Shown: piece after piece, positions 1 through 10,000 of the stretch
Position numbering within the stretch: position 1 is the first letter of the stretch
Layout of the letters: each line of letters starts with the position of its first letter
From: Angiostrongylus vasorum
Lineage: Eukaryota; Nematoda; Chromadorea; Rhabditida; Metastrongylidae
Assembly: GCA_018806985.1 (NCBI GenBank)
Contig: JADANN010000061.1
Location: 62,001-126,000, forward strand
Length of the DNA: 64,000 nucleotides
Reading direction: 5' to 3'
Notes under the pieces: model-generated
Databases searched by the model: none
Seen by the model: the letters and a program-made list of their open reading frames with translations, nothing else
Told to the model about the DNA's origin: nothing
Position numbers and translations under genes: made by a program

Positions 1-501
1 TGTTGCAACTTAAACCGATTTGATATGAGTACATCCCTACTACTACAGCAGGCATAAAGTCGTTGTATTCGCGATCACATTATTCAGAAGCGCTCTCAAA
101 CCGTACTCCTAGTTGTATCAGCCACTAGTGTTATCATCCTGGGCTAATGTATATTTCATCGCAAAAGGATGTATTTGAGTTAAGCTTGGGATCTAAAATA
201 AAACCACAAAAACAACAACAAACTGAGAAAAAAATCACGAAATGGTTTTATAAAGGCATCAGAAACTTGATGCTAACTGTACCGTGTGATAACAGAAAGA
301 GTGGAATGATTTAGAAAAGGAAGCCCTTATTCTTCAAAATGTGAGCAAAGATATAAATACAGCAGGAACTGAACAAAGAAATGAAGAGGAAGTTTGTCAA
401 CTATGGTCACACAATGTTAAAAAAACGCTGGACTTTCTGAGTCCATTAAGATGAGTGACAAGCCATATATTTGCTCTCGGAAGTTTCTTGTGTACTCAAG
501 T

Positions 502-795
502 TTATGACGAGTCAAAGTGCACCAGTTCGCCCTCGTCGACATTTGTAACCAATGTGACGCGGCTATCACTGAGGTTCACTATTGCAATTTCTTCGATCCG
601 ATGAGGTGAAAACCTAAAATCCTCCTTTTCCTTAAGGTCCAGCAATTTTTAATCATATTTATTTCCAATTAGGTCGTCAGTGACTAAAAAAACGTACTTG
701 GAGTCCTTCCAGGTGTTTCTCTTATCCAGTCCGAGTCGAAAAAATGCCACTTTACCGACGGCTATCAGTCCAAAAATAGCATGTGCTTGTGAAAC
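502..795 (-). CDS. Gene fragment or exon pair, unknown product
   Basis: On the minus strand one reading frame stays open from 795 to 502 for 97 codons except for a single TAA at 649-651. The upstream half contains the stretches AIFGLIAVGKVAFFRLGLD and NTWKDSK; the downstream half contains RFSPHRIEEIAIVNLSDSR and ends with TAA at 502-504. There are two readings. An intron of 84 nt (697 to 614, donor gtacgt, acceptor gattttag) would remove the stop and keep the frame. Otherwise the whole stretch is an old coding segment killed by one stop; the intron interval also translates plausibly (YVFLVTDDLIGNKYD), which favours this. No start codon or upstream exon was found, and a SINE lies immediately upstream at about 895. 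I do not recognise the family. Confidence 0.3.
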
Positions 796-894
796 TTAAA
801 ATAATCATCTGTGTAAAAAGTCAGTGAGACACAAGCCTTTATGGAATTTATTAAAACTAAACGAGGGAAATGTTTTCTAATAATTACATTCAGG

Positions 895-1190
895 GAACGA
901 GTAGCGCAGTAGTAGTGACGTAGTGAATCATTACACGGAACTCCTAACCGAACTAGGAGCCCGTTCGGCCCCTTCCCATGGCTTTCAAGTCTTCTATTCC
1001 TCTGGGGTCACGAGACTGGCATCCGAATGAACGAGATCACTGCCTCTATTCTCAAGAGGTTATCCCGAGAATTCAGGGTGAACCACTCGACAACCGTTCA
1101 ACGCAGTTCATGAAGAGGAATAAAATCCTCAATCAGTCTCCGAATCCCATGGGGAAAAGTGCTGGAATCCATATAACCTGTGATGCCAGA
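895..1190 (+). repeat. SINE-B copy (degraded)
   Basis: The segment starts with a tRNA-like box A (gagtagcgcagtagtagtga), continues with the family body (catggctttcaag, ctctggggtcacgagactgg) and ends near cctcaatcag. It aligns by eye with the copies at 5545, 13705, 18107 and 60890. An open frame at 978-1292 is a by-product of the SINE. Confidence 0.6.
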
Positions 1191-1601
1191 TTATGTAAAG
1201 AAAAAAGTTACCTATCAGAATCTTTTTGGAAAGGACTACGACCAAAGTTTCTTCATTACAACTTCGCGAGACGGAATTCCCACATGGAATAAACAAGGCA
1301 TAAGCACAAATACCAAGGAAAAAAAGTGAAAAATTCAACTTCTTAAAGTTCAGCGTTGGTTTTTAACGTCAACGAGCACATTTTATTTAAAAAAACAAAA
1401 ACCTGTTGTTTGTTTCTGTTGACATAGGACTTCCACCAGTAGATGAGGCTTTTTGAAAAACTTCATATTCATTCCCAGGATCGACTTTCTATTAACCTCG
1501 GCATTGGAATATGAATGCGTCGTTTTCTTGTTCAGCAATCGCGAGGTTGTTAAACAGCATACATTTACTTCCATACAAAAAACACAATACAATACAACAG
1601 T

Positions 1602-1637
1602 AGCTGACGTTTCGGCAGTATCGCCTTCTTCAGAGCC
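1602..1637 (-). ncRNA. Hammerhead ribozyme-like motif in PLE repeat
   Basis: Read on the minus strand: CTGAAGA, then a stem II of GGC..GCC, then GAAA, ACGTC with the cleavage site expected after GTC, and a 4-bp stem I (GGCT with AGCT). One extra A sits before stem II. Minimal hammerheads with a very short stem III are known from Penelope-like elements. Function is inferred. Confidence 0.6.
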
Positions 1638-1878
1638 TGGAAGGGTATACTGACATACAATTTACTAGGCCAAACGCTTCAATGACACTTACAAAAAGAC
1701 GAAAAACTCTATGGTAATTACATGGTCAACAGCTTCTCGAAAAAACTCACCGCTTTTTTTTTACGTGCTTTTTTTTCGAGAAGCTGTTGACCATGTAATT
1801 ACCATAGAGTTTTTCGTCTTTTGTAAGTGTCATTGAAGCGTTTGGCCTAGTAAATTGTATGTCAGTATACCCCTTCCA

Positions 1879-1914
1879 GGCTCTGAAGAAGGCGATACTG
1901 CCGAAACGTCAGCT
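1879..1914 (+). ncRNA. Hammerhead ribozyme-like motif in PLE repeat
   Basis: Same core as at 1602 but on the plus strand: GGCT, CTGAAGA, AGGCGATACTGCC, GAAACGTC, AGCT. Stem I pairs as G-U, G-C, C-G, U-A. It is the mirror copy within the palindrome. Confidence 0.6.
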
Positions 1915-2013
1915 ACTGTTGTATTGTATTGTGTTTTTGTATGGAAGTAAATGTATGCTGTTTAACAACCTCGCGATTGCTGAACAAGAAAACGACGCAT
2001 TCATATTCATTCT

Positions 2014-3031
2014 CTACTTTTTCACATTGGTCAGAATTTTGGAGATTTCGTGAACTTCAAAAGGTTCTTTTGATTTCTGGAGGACATGAGAATCTGTCTA
2101 TCGATTCTTGATAGAAACATACAAAAAGACTCACTTGTAGCCAGTGAGATGTTGATCCAAGTGACAGCATGCGGTACAAACACTCCAATCAGAAGTAGGC
2201 TGGCGCACACTATTCGCTTAAATGGCTCAAAAAATATTCAACATCAAGTCTGTTAAGTTCGAAGAACATCAAAATAGAAACAAAAAAACTCGACAAAGTG
2301 ATTTCTAACGGGCAAAAACGTCCTGGAACCGTTGAAAATATTTACATCAAAAGTATAAACGTGTGAAGAGTGTCCTGGAATAGAACACCAGATTCATTTC
2401 TCATTACGACTGATTCGACTGATTCTTGTTTACAAGACATGACTTTCTTATGTCTATTAAGATTATCACTCCTAATAATAGAAAGATGGTAACATATGTT
2501 GTCCAAAGGACCTACAAAAACTATCAACACGACCGTCAATAATATGTAGAAAAGAAGATTATCACGTGATCGAAGTGCGATGCCCTGAAATGAATAAAAC
2601 ACTTGCACGTTTCTTACCATTCTAATTACCCACTTTTTAAAGTTCCTAACAAATAATTTGGAGTTTTTACCTTACTCAAATAAATCAAAGCTGACAATGA
2701 AACACAAGACGAGCAGAGCAAAAGCAGCGATGGAAGCCAAATCAGCAACGGAACTTTCGGGAACAGCAAACCGACGGTGCCGAAGATGACGGTGAGACCA
2801 ATCTGAAACACGAAGCTGCCTTAGTTTTCGCTAATTCATTCAATTTCTTAATTGATAAGTACTGCAGAATGAGTATCAGACTTCATACACGAAACGTTGT
2901 GCAGAAGCCATGGTGAACAAAACAATGAGTTCTTATGATAAATCGCATAAAAGTATTACCAATGAATGGTAGAGAACAGATCGAAGAGTGCTGCTCAATC
3001 CGCTAGCGATGCGATATGGATTCAACCCCAT
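2014..3031 (-). CDS. Predicted multi-span membrane protein, unknown family
   Basis: Five exons can be chained on the minus strand. Exon 1 (3031-2960) begins with ATG (MGLNPYRIASGL) and ends at donor gtaata. Exon 2 (2802-2671, 44 codons, acceptor gtgtttcag) holds two hydrophobic segments around IFGTVGLLF and LPSLLLLCSSCVSLSALIY. Exon 3 starts at 2584 (acceptor tcatttcag) with LLFYILLTVVLIVFV; its donor is unclear, and it stays open to a TAA at 2342, which gives an alternative 148-residue product. Exon 4 (2209-2135, donor gtgagt) encodes another hydrophobic segment, LLLIGVFVPHAVTWINI. A last exon (from 2076, acceptor gtcctccag) ends within a few codons in the frame of exon 4, or at TAG 2014-2016 in another frame. 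Exons 1 to 3 agree in phase; the 3' end is uncertain. No family was recognised. Confidence 0.45.
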
Positions 3032-3144
3032 TCGTAAAGTCACAGCGATGAAGGAATATATATTCGGTTTATACAGGTACTTACGGCAACGTACGGATCT
3101 ATCAATTTAGAGTTTTTTTCTTCGGAATAAAAAGTGTGGCATCA

Positions 3145-3250
3145 TTTGTCGACCCCGATTGCATGAAAGATTCGACGAGCTCGAAGAGCGTGGTCGAATC
3201 AAGTATTAGGTGTGTATCGGGGATACTTCTAACCACTGCATTACTCGCCT
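3145..3250 (-). repeat. SINE-A 5' part
   Basis: On the minus strand a tRNA-like head (gagtaatgcagtggttagaa), a B-box-like gattcgacc and the family motif tcggggtcgacaaatgatgcca are present. The 3' half is missing. Confidence 0.5.
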
Positions 3251-3424
3251 GGATTCATTATCGCGAAGTTCTTCCAACTTTTGCCCGTTGGTTCGGCTGC
3301 TGCTGGATGATCGTCATTTCCCTTTTGAATACCGTTGAATCCTGGATGAGCTAATTACCACTCGACTTATAAGACAGCTGACATGAAGCGTTTTTCCTTG
3401 GATTTGAAAGAGTGAGTTTTTTTT

Positions 3425-3495
3425 CAGACAAGTCTAATACCAACTTCCCGACCACAATCGAATGAAACGCTTGGCGGGCCATGTAGAAGATAATA
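3425..3495 (-). repeat. SINE-A internal fragment
   Basis: The run cagacaagtctaatacca followed by cttcccgacc and cttggcgggcca matches the body of full SINE-A copies such as 14445-14716. Confidence 0.5.
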
Positions 3496-3649
3496 TATAT
3501 AACCCCACTAGTTCTCGTGTGATTCGAGCACGCAGAAGTTATTTCCACCAGTAACGGCGATGGCGGAGTTTTCGAAATATCCCTCTTTCGCCAGAAAAAA
3601 ACGAGCACCTCAAGAGACTGTAACAGGAATGAACATGATGTGCTCTTAT

Positions 3650-4270
3650 CGTCTAAGTCTTTAGTTTATTTAAACGTCGTTCTATTATGTTCTCTGTACA
3701 AAACCTACTTTCATGCATTTTGTCTACACTTTACAGGGATCATTGGCAGTCATATTACGGAAATATTCTTGTTATATCCAATCATAATAGGTAAATTTCT
3801 GGCGGCTTGACATTATGAATAAATCATATCCTCATTATTGACGCTGAGCTAAGCCGGACTATGTTGCCATGGTAAATTTATGCTTTCTAGCTGTTGGAGC
3901 AATTACAAGATAACAAATAAGAAAAGAATGTCATGTTCCTATAAAGGAACGTCAAAACCAGAAACAAGTCGCTAAAATTCATTAATGGAAAGGTTAAACC
4001 CTAAAAAAACGTTGCTAATTAGGATTTTCCGTTAGCGATTTATTGCCTCGCCATAGTAGGGGGATATCTTTCGTTGCCGTGCATAATTTCTGCGTACAGA
4101 CAAGGCCATCGAAACTGCAGAGTCGAATATTCTCATGAGAAAAGTTAGCTAAGAGAAAACCCTATGTCACTTAAGCACTAGGCGTTTTACCCGTAGCTAC
4201 ATTCCCACCAGAACTAGTAGAAAGACATTATACCAAAAGCCTAGTACTCCTGCATTCCGCTAAGCTAGAA
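3650..4270. other. Stretch without recognised gene
   Basis: AT-rich sequence with no long frame, repeat family member or paired splice sites that I could support. Confidence 0.5.
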
Positions 4271-4436
4271 GGGCCTATTTAGCATATTGAGCAGCTCTGG
4301 CATCCCAGAGGGACGAATGGCGTTAACTGATGACTTCTTGAGTTACTAGATGATTGGCAGATTCGGCAGTCAGTGAGGAAGATGGGGTGGATTTCAGCGA
4401 ACTTTTGATTATTAGTGAAAAGTGGGAAGTTTTTCT

Positions 4437-4848
4437 TTATTTCATCCCCCAAATTACGAAGCACCTTCTAGCAATGAGTGGCCACTTTTTCTTCTGGAAA
4501 TTAGAAGCATTTTTCCATACGCGCTTGGAAAAAACCACTGACATCATCCGCCATTAGGAAATTGTTAGAAAAAATTTTAAAACAAGTAAAAAAGAAAGTA
4601 TAGGTAATTAGAGCCCCAATGCTTTCTGAAAATAAAGGAGGAACTTCCGACGTTAAACCCTTCGAAATTCTCTCTACACCTAGAATTTTCATGCATTTCT
4701 TCCAACCAGTGAAACAGTTTGATCCAATCTCCAATGATTCTTCTAGAAGTGCATTCATGAACTTTCTTTTCACCAGTTTTGTTTCTTTAAAAAAAATTTC
4801 GTCGGCATTTATGTACAGGTAAATTTTAAGAAAATCTTCATCTAACAT
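4437..4848 (-). CDS. Candidate gene with very short introns, unknown product
   Basis: A minus-strand frame (4848 to 4501) contains LVKRKFMNALLEES and NCFTGWKKCMKIL. Three exons can be joined in phase: up to 4680 (donor gtgtag), 4625-4543 (acceptor tttattttcag, donor gtcagt) and 4493-4437 (acceptor tctaatttccag, product end WPLIARRCFVIWGMK, stop TAA). The introns are 54 and 49 nt, in the size range of short nematode introns. The middle exon is hydrophobic (IGALITYTFFFTCF). The 5' end is not defined. An alternative donor after RRCF could lead to the Cys-rich frame ending at 4279. No family was recognised, and chance frames remain possible. Confidence 0.3.
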
Positions 4849-5512
4849 GCTGATGAGGACGATTTTACCGCTCCTTGTGCACGTTAAATATAAATCTGTC
4901 TGTTACACCCAATACGGGGGATTCATAACGATCACGAATGTCGTGCTGAATGGAGATTAACGCCGGCGGCAGATGGTTGGGATTTTCACGACGCCCTGGC
5001 CAGACATCTGCCCTGGATGGCTCGATGGCTGCTCTCCCTTGCCTCGTCGTCATCGTTAGTCACTCAGGTGCAAAATCGTGGTGAGCTGAGAGAAGAGCTA
5101 AATGCATACGTGAACATCTCTAAGTCACAGAACCATCAAAATACGACGGTACGCAGAGGACTTTTGTCATTGTATAAAGTACTATTGTAGTATCTTCTAA
5201 GTCCTCTTATTCTTATTTTATAACTCTAAAGACACACTTGCCGCAGTAGTTAAAGGTGCCGGGCCGATCATGAGCCTTGGTCAGCCAAACTCTACACGAT
5301 ATCGAAGTCAGTAGTTAGATACCGAACTCGTCGAGGAATGCTAGACGAACAATGACTTTCTACATGAGCAGATCTGATACTCGAGTGAATGTGTACACTA
5401 CATGTGAAATCAGTTACTTCTACGAAACTACGAATGAAGTGGAATGCATGTAGCATCGATAAAGGATTCATCAGCACAGGACATTCTTTATCCTATTTGC
5501 AACCTATTTCAG

Positions 5513-5533
5513 TTGTTGTTGTTGTTGTTGTTA
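5513..5533 (+). repeat. (TTG)n microsatellite
   Basis: Seven consecutive TTG units directly upstream of the SINE-B at 5545. Confidence 0.8.
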
Positions 5534-5544
5534 TTATAGAACTT

Positions 5545-5795
5545 TAGGTGAGAGTAGCGCAGTGATAGTGTTGTCGATCATGACGAGCACGGTAATGGTT
5601 TAACACCGCAATGGCTCACCAAGCCTCTCCTCTCTCCATGGTTGGAAAGTAGGTGCCTGGATCGTCTGGGAAAAGTTCAACATCTGCAGCCCAAGTGGAA
5701 AAGCTCTAAGCTGGCTATCTCACGGGTATAGAGAGAAACGACTCGATCAACATTCAACGGCATTCATAGAGAATAAGGCAATCCTCAAATTTTCT
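5545..5795 (+). repeat. SINE-B copy
   Basis: The head agagtagcgcagtgatagtg, a B-box-like ggtttaacaccgc, the body caccaagcctctcctctctc and gtctgggaaaagttc, and the tail gcaatcctcaaat match other SINE-B copies. Confidence 0.65.
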
Positions 5796-5799
5796 CAAA

Positions 5800-6590
5800 T
5801 CATCTTCTTAAACATAGGTATATCTTATTGAATGCATGTAAAATTTCTTTTGAACATATAGTACCTGAGCAGATGCATAACATGAACCCTGTTAACCATC
5901 GAATAACTCGGGATGACAGCATTAACGTTAACGTTCGCAGCTGTCACGCGCCAGAACAACTTAGTTGTGGGTTCTCTTCGCATAAGGAGCACGAACAGCA
6001 TCAAAGTTTAGCTATGAAGTCCTCTAATTTTGCTATCTTTGGTATTTCGTCACAGAATTTACTCTATGCTGAGCATCCGCACAGCTAATTTTGAATATCC
6101 GAACAGAAATGTCGAACTAGTTTTCGATTTGGGTGATTCAGAAGGTTAGAGATGTCAGTCGATTTACATAGAAGTTTAACAATCGGAACGACTGCAGCCA
6201 ATGACGAGGAAGCATTAAATCAGTGGAGAAGGCTTTTATACACGAAGATGCCATCAGACATGAGAATAAGAGGGAGAGAGGGGGCAGAGAGAGAGACAGA
6301 GAGAAATGGAGGATAAATTTACTGAAAATGGCTAATATATAAAGAAAACTCACACAAAATAAATGCAGATGGTGGAGAAAAGAACTTACCAATACGAGAT
6401 CGACATAGTAGATTTTCGTTAACGGAGGTGGTGATTGTGATGGTTTATTTTTCGCAGTCATCACATCCCGTGAACTGCAACGAACCGACAAATGTGTGAG
6501 TTGTTCACCACTATCAATCATCACAAATTATAACGGGACACATTGTAAACAAGGAACAGGCCGCAATCAAATATACGACGGCTGACCAAC
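5800..6590. other. Stretch without supported gene
   Basis: Frames at 5828-6088 (plus) and 6138-6524 (minus) are open, but they have no partner exons. The minus frame owes its SLSLSLPPLSL to a GA-rich tract at about 6265-6310. Confidence 0.4.
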
Positions 6591-6594
6591 AGTA

Positions 6595-6690
6595 GGACCG
6601 ATGCGCTTCATGCGTTTGACTCTATCATAGTATCATTGAAGTGATCGATTGTATAGCTGGCATACAATGACTTGCGGAAGCCTACGTACG
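6595..6690 (-). repeat. SINE-A 3' fragment
   Basis: The run gaagtgatcgattgtatagc, the segment tacaatgacttgcggaagcc and a preceding gatgcgcttcatgc match the 3' half of SINE-A. Confidence 0.45.
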
Positions 6691-7374
6691 CACTAATTTA
6701 GAGCTTTCACCATCGGACACAATTCAGGTAGCAGTTTCCAAAGTGATAGAGAACTTGGAGAGCCCGCGGCACTCGAATCAAATCAACAACCCTATGTGTA
6801 TTGCATGTCACCTATAGCCGCTGTGCTGAACGCATTACAACTATTACTGTTATTACACGATCTTCATAGCTAGCAGAATAACTGAGAAGTTTGCTTCCCC
6901 CATCGGCGATGTCAAACATGTTCAGATGAGGCTCTACATTTGCAGTAGAAAAAAATCTGCGAATAGAGCTATACTGAGATCTACCGCTGTCCTGGGACAA
7001 CATTAACCGTAAAGCGACAAACTCCCTTCAAATCCATGTGGGTAAGTGAGCGCCTCCGATGAGAACCCTGATGTGGCAACCTCTGTTCGTCAGGAAAAGC
7101 AATTTAGTCTAGCCAGACGAATGTCATTTGATGAAAAATTTTGTTGTCGCCTATACGATTCCTTATGAAGAACTGCCAAATGTCATTAAACACAGAGTGT
7201 TGTTATTACTAGTATTGATATTCATCGTCATTATTATTTTCATTAAAAAATACGACGTACGAGAGCAGCACGACCAAAGTAATCACTAAAATAAGTAATT
7301 TGTGAAAGCTTCATCTTTCCGCTAACGTAATAAAATAAGTACATTCAAAAATGGATATAATAAATAGAATGTTG

Positions 7375-7470
7375 GGTCTAAAGGACGTCTATGTCTTTAT
7401 ATAACTTTCGTACATCTTCATGTCTAAGGAACGTCTTTGACTTTATGTAAGGCTCTTATATTCTCATCTC
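7375..7470 (+). repeat. Two-copy tandem duplication
   Basis: The unit gtctaaaggacgtctatgtc followed by tttatataactttcgtac is repeated immediately as gtctaaggaacgtctttgac, tttatgtaaggctctta. Units are about 45-50 bp and diverged. Confidence 0.5.
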
Positions 7471-8695
7471 TATAACAAGCCGGTACACTTTGTTAATGCC
7501 GGCTGAAAGATGGATGGAAGTTCATGAGAGCTTTTGAGCAGTTCCGTTGATGGAGTAATCAGTCGTCGAGAGGCAGAATGATTGAATGAATGAATGAAAA
7601 ATGAAGCCGGTGTAGCCGAATGAGTCGGTGTGATACGCTCCTCTCACAATACTAGAGGACAGAAAATCGGAGTCCTAAATCACTGACGTAATGCGTTTAT
7701 TGTGTGACGTAATCGTGGTAGAAATTAGCGTTTCGGACTTCAAAGTCATCAACAAAGTCCGCGATTACACGATTAATCAAATATGTTGGTTACTGTACTG
7801 AGTAACCAAAGTAATTTATTCAGTAACGAATCCAAGAGATGGAAGCTCCAAGAGATCTGCTTTTTTTATTTCTTAGCTTGATTCTCATTTACACATTCAT
7901 TTCTTGTTCGTTTTTTTTTCATTTCTTTCATGTTTTGCTAAGTTATCCACTTTATGAAGAATGTTCTAAGTTTTGTCATTGTTATATCAAACTACTCTAC
8001 ACCACTTTTTCTGATGTCTTCATTCCTGTGTTTTTCTTTTCCTTATATTTTGTACGCTTAACCATTCACCAAACATTTTTTAAATACGATACCATTATTA
8101 GTTTATTATTTCATCGTGACATGTTTTCTGGCATGGTGAGCTGCGACAACGCAGCTGCCATGCACCTAGTTAGGTATCCCCACCTGAGAAAATGTTCTCC
8201 ACTTTTATCGAGAAGTCCATCATTGAGCAAAACTACGAATGAGCCCTGCGAAATACTGTGTACTTTCTTCCTAGGCAGAATAAAAAGGAATCATCACTGC
8301 GAAAGTGTGGTGCTCTGGGAGCCCACGGGCCATTGGAGTTAGCAGCGTAGAATTGGCGCGCAACAAATACGAGCGCAAAATTTATAGACGACGGCTATAT
8401 CCTTGAAGAATAGCGGATTACAGATGATAGACGAGGCCTGAGATTAGTATTGCAACATCACTATTTCTTTCATTATCATCAATATTCTTGCCAAACTTTC
8501 ACGTCCCTAACCCTATATGACTGATATTTTCTATGCTACTTTGCAGTAATGAAGATTGAACTGCTGCAATATAGTATAATTAGCCCAAGAATAATACAAT
8601 AATGACAAAGAAGCACTAGACAACATTTTTTAAATGATGATGATAATGCTAACAGCAACAACAACATATTAATGATAGCAACGGAATAGTGCTAC

Positions 8696-9051
8696 CTTGG
8701 ATACTTGGATAGCCACCCGTTTTCACTGGTTTTGCAGGCCGTAGCATAATTCCCATTTTTTCCTTGGAGTCCCGAGATCAGCCTAGCTAAAGTCTGCTCC
8801 AAGTCGTCACCACTCTAGGTAGTCGGCGCTCTTGTGGACCAGAGGGAGATTGGGCACCATGCGAATTGTTTGATAGCAGGACGGTTGTGGATCTTGGTAT
8901 TGGTTTACTCTTAGCTGGACTTCTTGATGGAGACGTCCGACTCCTTTTCGGGCTGGGAGGCCCTGCTGGCGGGATGAATCCACCCACTGTAGATCGTAAC
9001 CCGACACCCAGCAACATCTCCTAGCCATGATAAGGAGGTAAACCGTTGGAC
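8696..9051 (-). repeat. SINE-D copy with decayed target-site duplication
   Basis: This minus-strand copy begins near 9051 (ccaacggtttacc on the minus strand) and ends in a tail related to aagtatcc at 8696. It is flanked by ggaatagtgctac (8683-8695) and ggagtagtacaac (9052-9064), which agree at 10 of 13 positions. Frames at 8787-9193 are SINE by-products. Confidence 0.75.
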
Positions 9052-9295
9052 GGAGTAGTACAACTAGTGATTCCAATAGTGAAAGCAACAATAAAAGCAA
9101 AATAACAAAGTAAGTAACAAAATAACTACAAGGTGGTTGGAATGTAAGGATAATAATAAGTAATAATAATTGTTGGAAACGTACTAATATCACATTAATA
9201 ATATTAGCAGCAACAATAACAGCAGAAATATAAGCAACCCATTCTTATTGGAATGTTAGAAACACTGTGTATTCATCACAGACGTCCTTAACAAC

Positions 9296-9625
9296 TTAAT
9301 TGATCTGCGAGAAGGAAAGAAAAGGAATTAGAAGAAAGAACGAGTAGCATTTTCCATTCCCACATATGCATCCAAAAGAACTCGCACTCTTCATCAAATT
9401 GGATATCGTAGAAGAAATATGACAAGTGATTGAAGAAATCCTGACCACGTATGAGCTAGCGAAGAACTTCTTCTGTATTCCATAAAATATGCGTGAAACT
9501 TGCATTACTCGTAAGACCGAAATGAAGTAGTACGAAGAACCTTCAGGTGTGGCTGACTGCAGACGAAACGAAACAAAATCGCTAAATGAACAACAACAGA
9601 AGCTGAACACTATGTGCACAATCAA
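9296..9625 (-). other. Open frame without support
   Basis: A 109-codon minus-strand frame (SATPEGSSYYFISVLRVMQV and onward) has a possible acceptor ttcgtctgcag inside it, but no matching exon or family signature was found. Confidence 0.15.
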
Positions 9626-9779
9626 TGCTTCAAAGGGATAACGTATTATACCTAATAACTAGGCCGAATCGTTGACTTAATGAGGATCGATTAATTAAAC
9701 AGATCCACTCAAATCGTCTTAGCGACCAGTACTAATGAGAGTGATGTTAGTAATTATAATGAAAGTAGCCAGCGTGGAA

Positions 9780-10000
9780 AACCCTGGTGGTTTCAGACAC
9801 GTGCAACAGTATGTGTATGATACGTGAGCCAACGACGCCATTTGTTCGTGACCGGCAAACTGGTTCTAGAATTGTCTGGGAAGAGCGCCATTTGATCTAT
9901 AGAAGCAGATAAGCGCTTGCAATAAAGATCTTGGAACACTCTAGCACAGATGTTTCCAGCACTCCAGGGAGGGTTTTTCGCGACAATCGTTCAACGGCAA
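9780..10000 (+). repeat. Probable degraded SINE-B
   Basis: The run tagaattgtctgggaagagc and the later cgttcaacggcaatcatga resemble the SINE-B middle (gaattgtctgggaaaag, cattcaacg). The head is not recognisable. Confidence 0.3.

Larger units (their letters stand above)
1507..2008. mobile_element. Inverted pair of PLE terminal repeats (perfect-type palindrome)
   Basis: Two arms of about 238 bp (1507-1745 and 1771-2008) are reverse complements of each other apart from a few single-base indels, separated by a 25-bp spacer of T runs. Each arm carries a hammerhead-like core (1602-1637 minus, 1879-1914 plus). The arm ends are the sequence found at the ends of the PLE at 35.8-39.4 kb and of the fragment at 56.0 kb (cgactttctattaacctcgg just left of the left arm at about 1485). 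The near identity of the arms suggests a recent insertion or ongoing correction between arms. The right arm ends six bases from the predicted stop codon of the membrane-protein gene at 2014. Confidence 0.8.

Noticed and set aside
4865..5053. 62-codon minus-strand frame (RRENPNHLPPALISI)
   Set aside because: Protein-like and GC-richer than its surroundings, but without splice partner or recognised family; possibly a piece of an unlisted repeat.
7839..8342. 167-codon plus-strand frame, the longest single frame apart from the PLE
   Set aside because: Its hydrophobic N-terminal part reflects T-rich DNA. There is no homology signature and no partner exon, and it runs into an inverted repeat near 8130.
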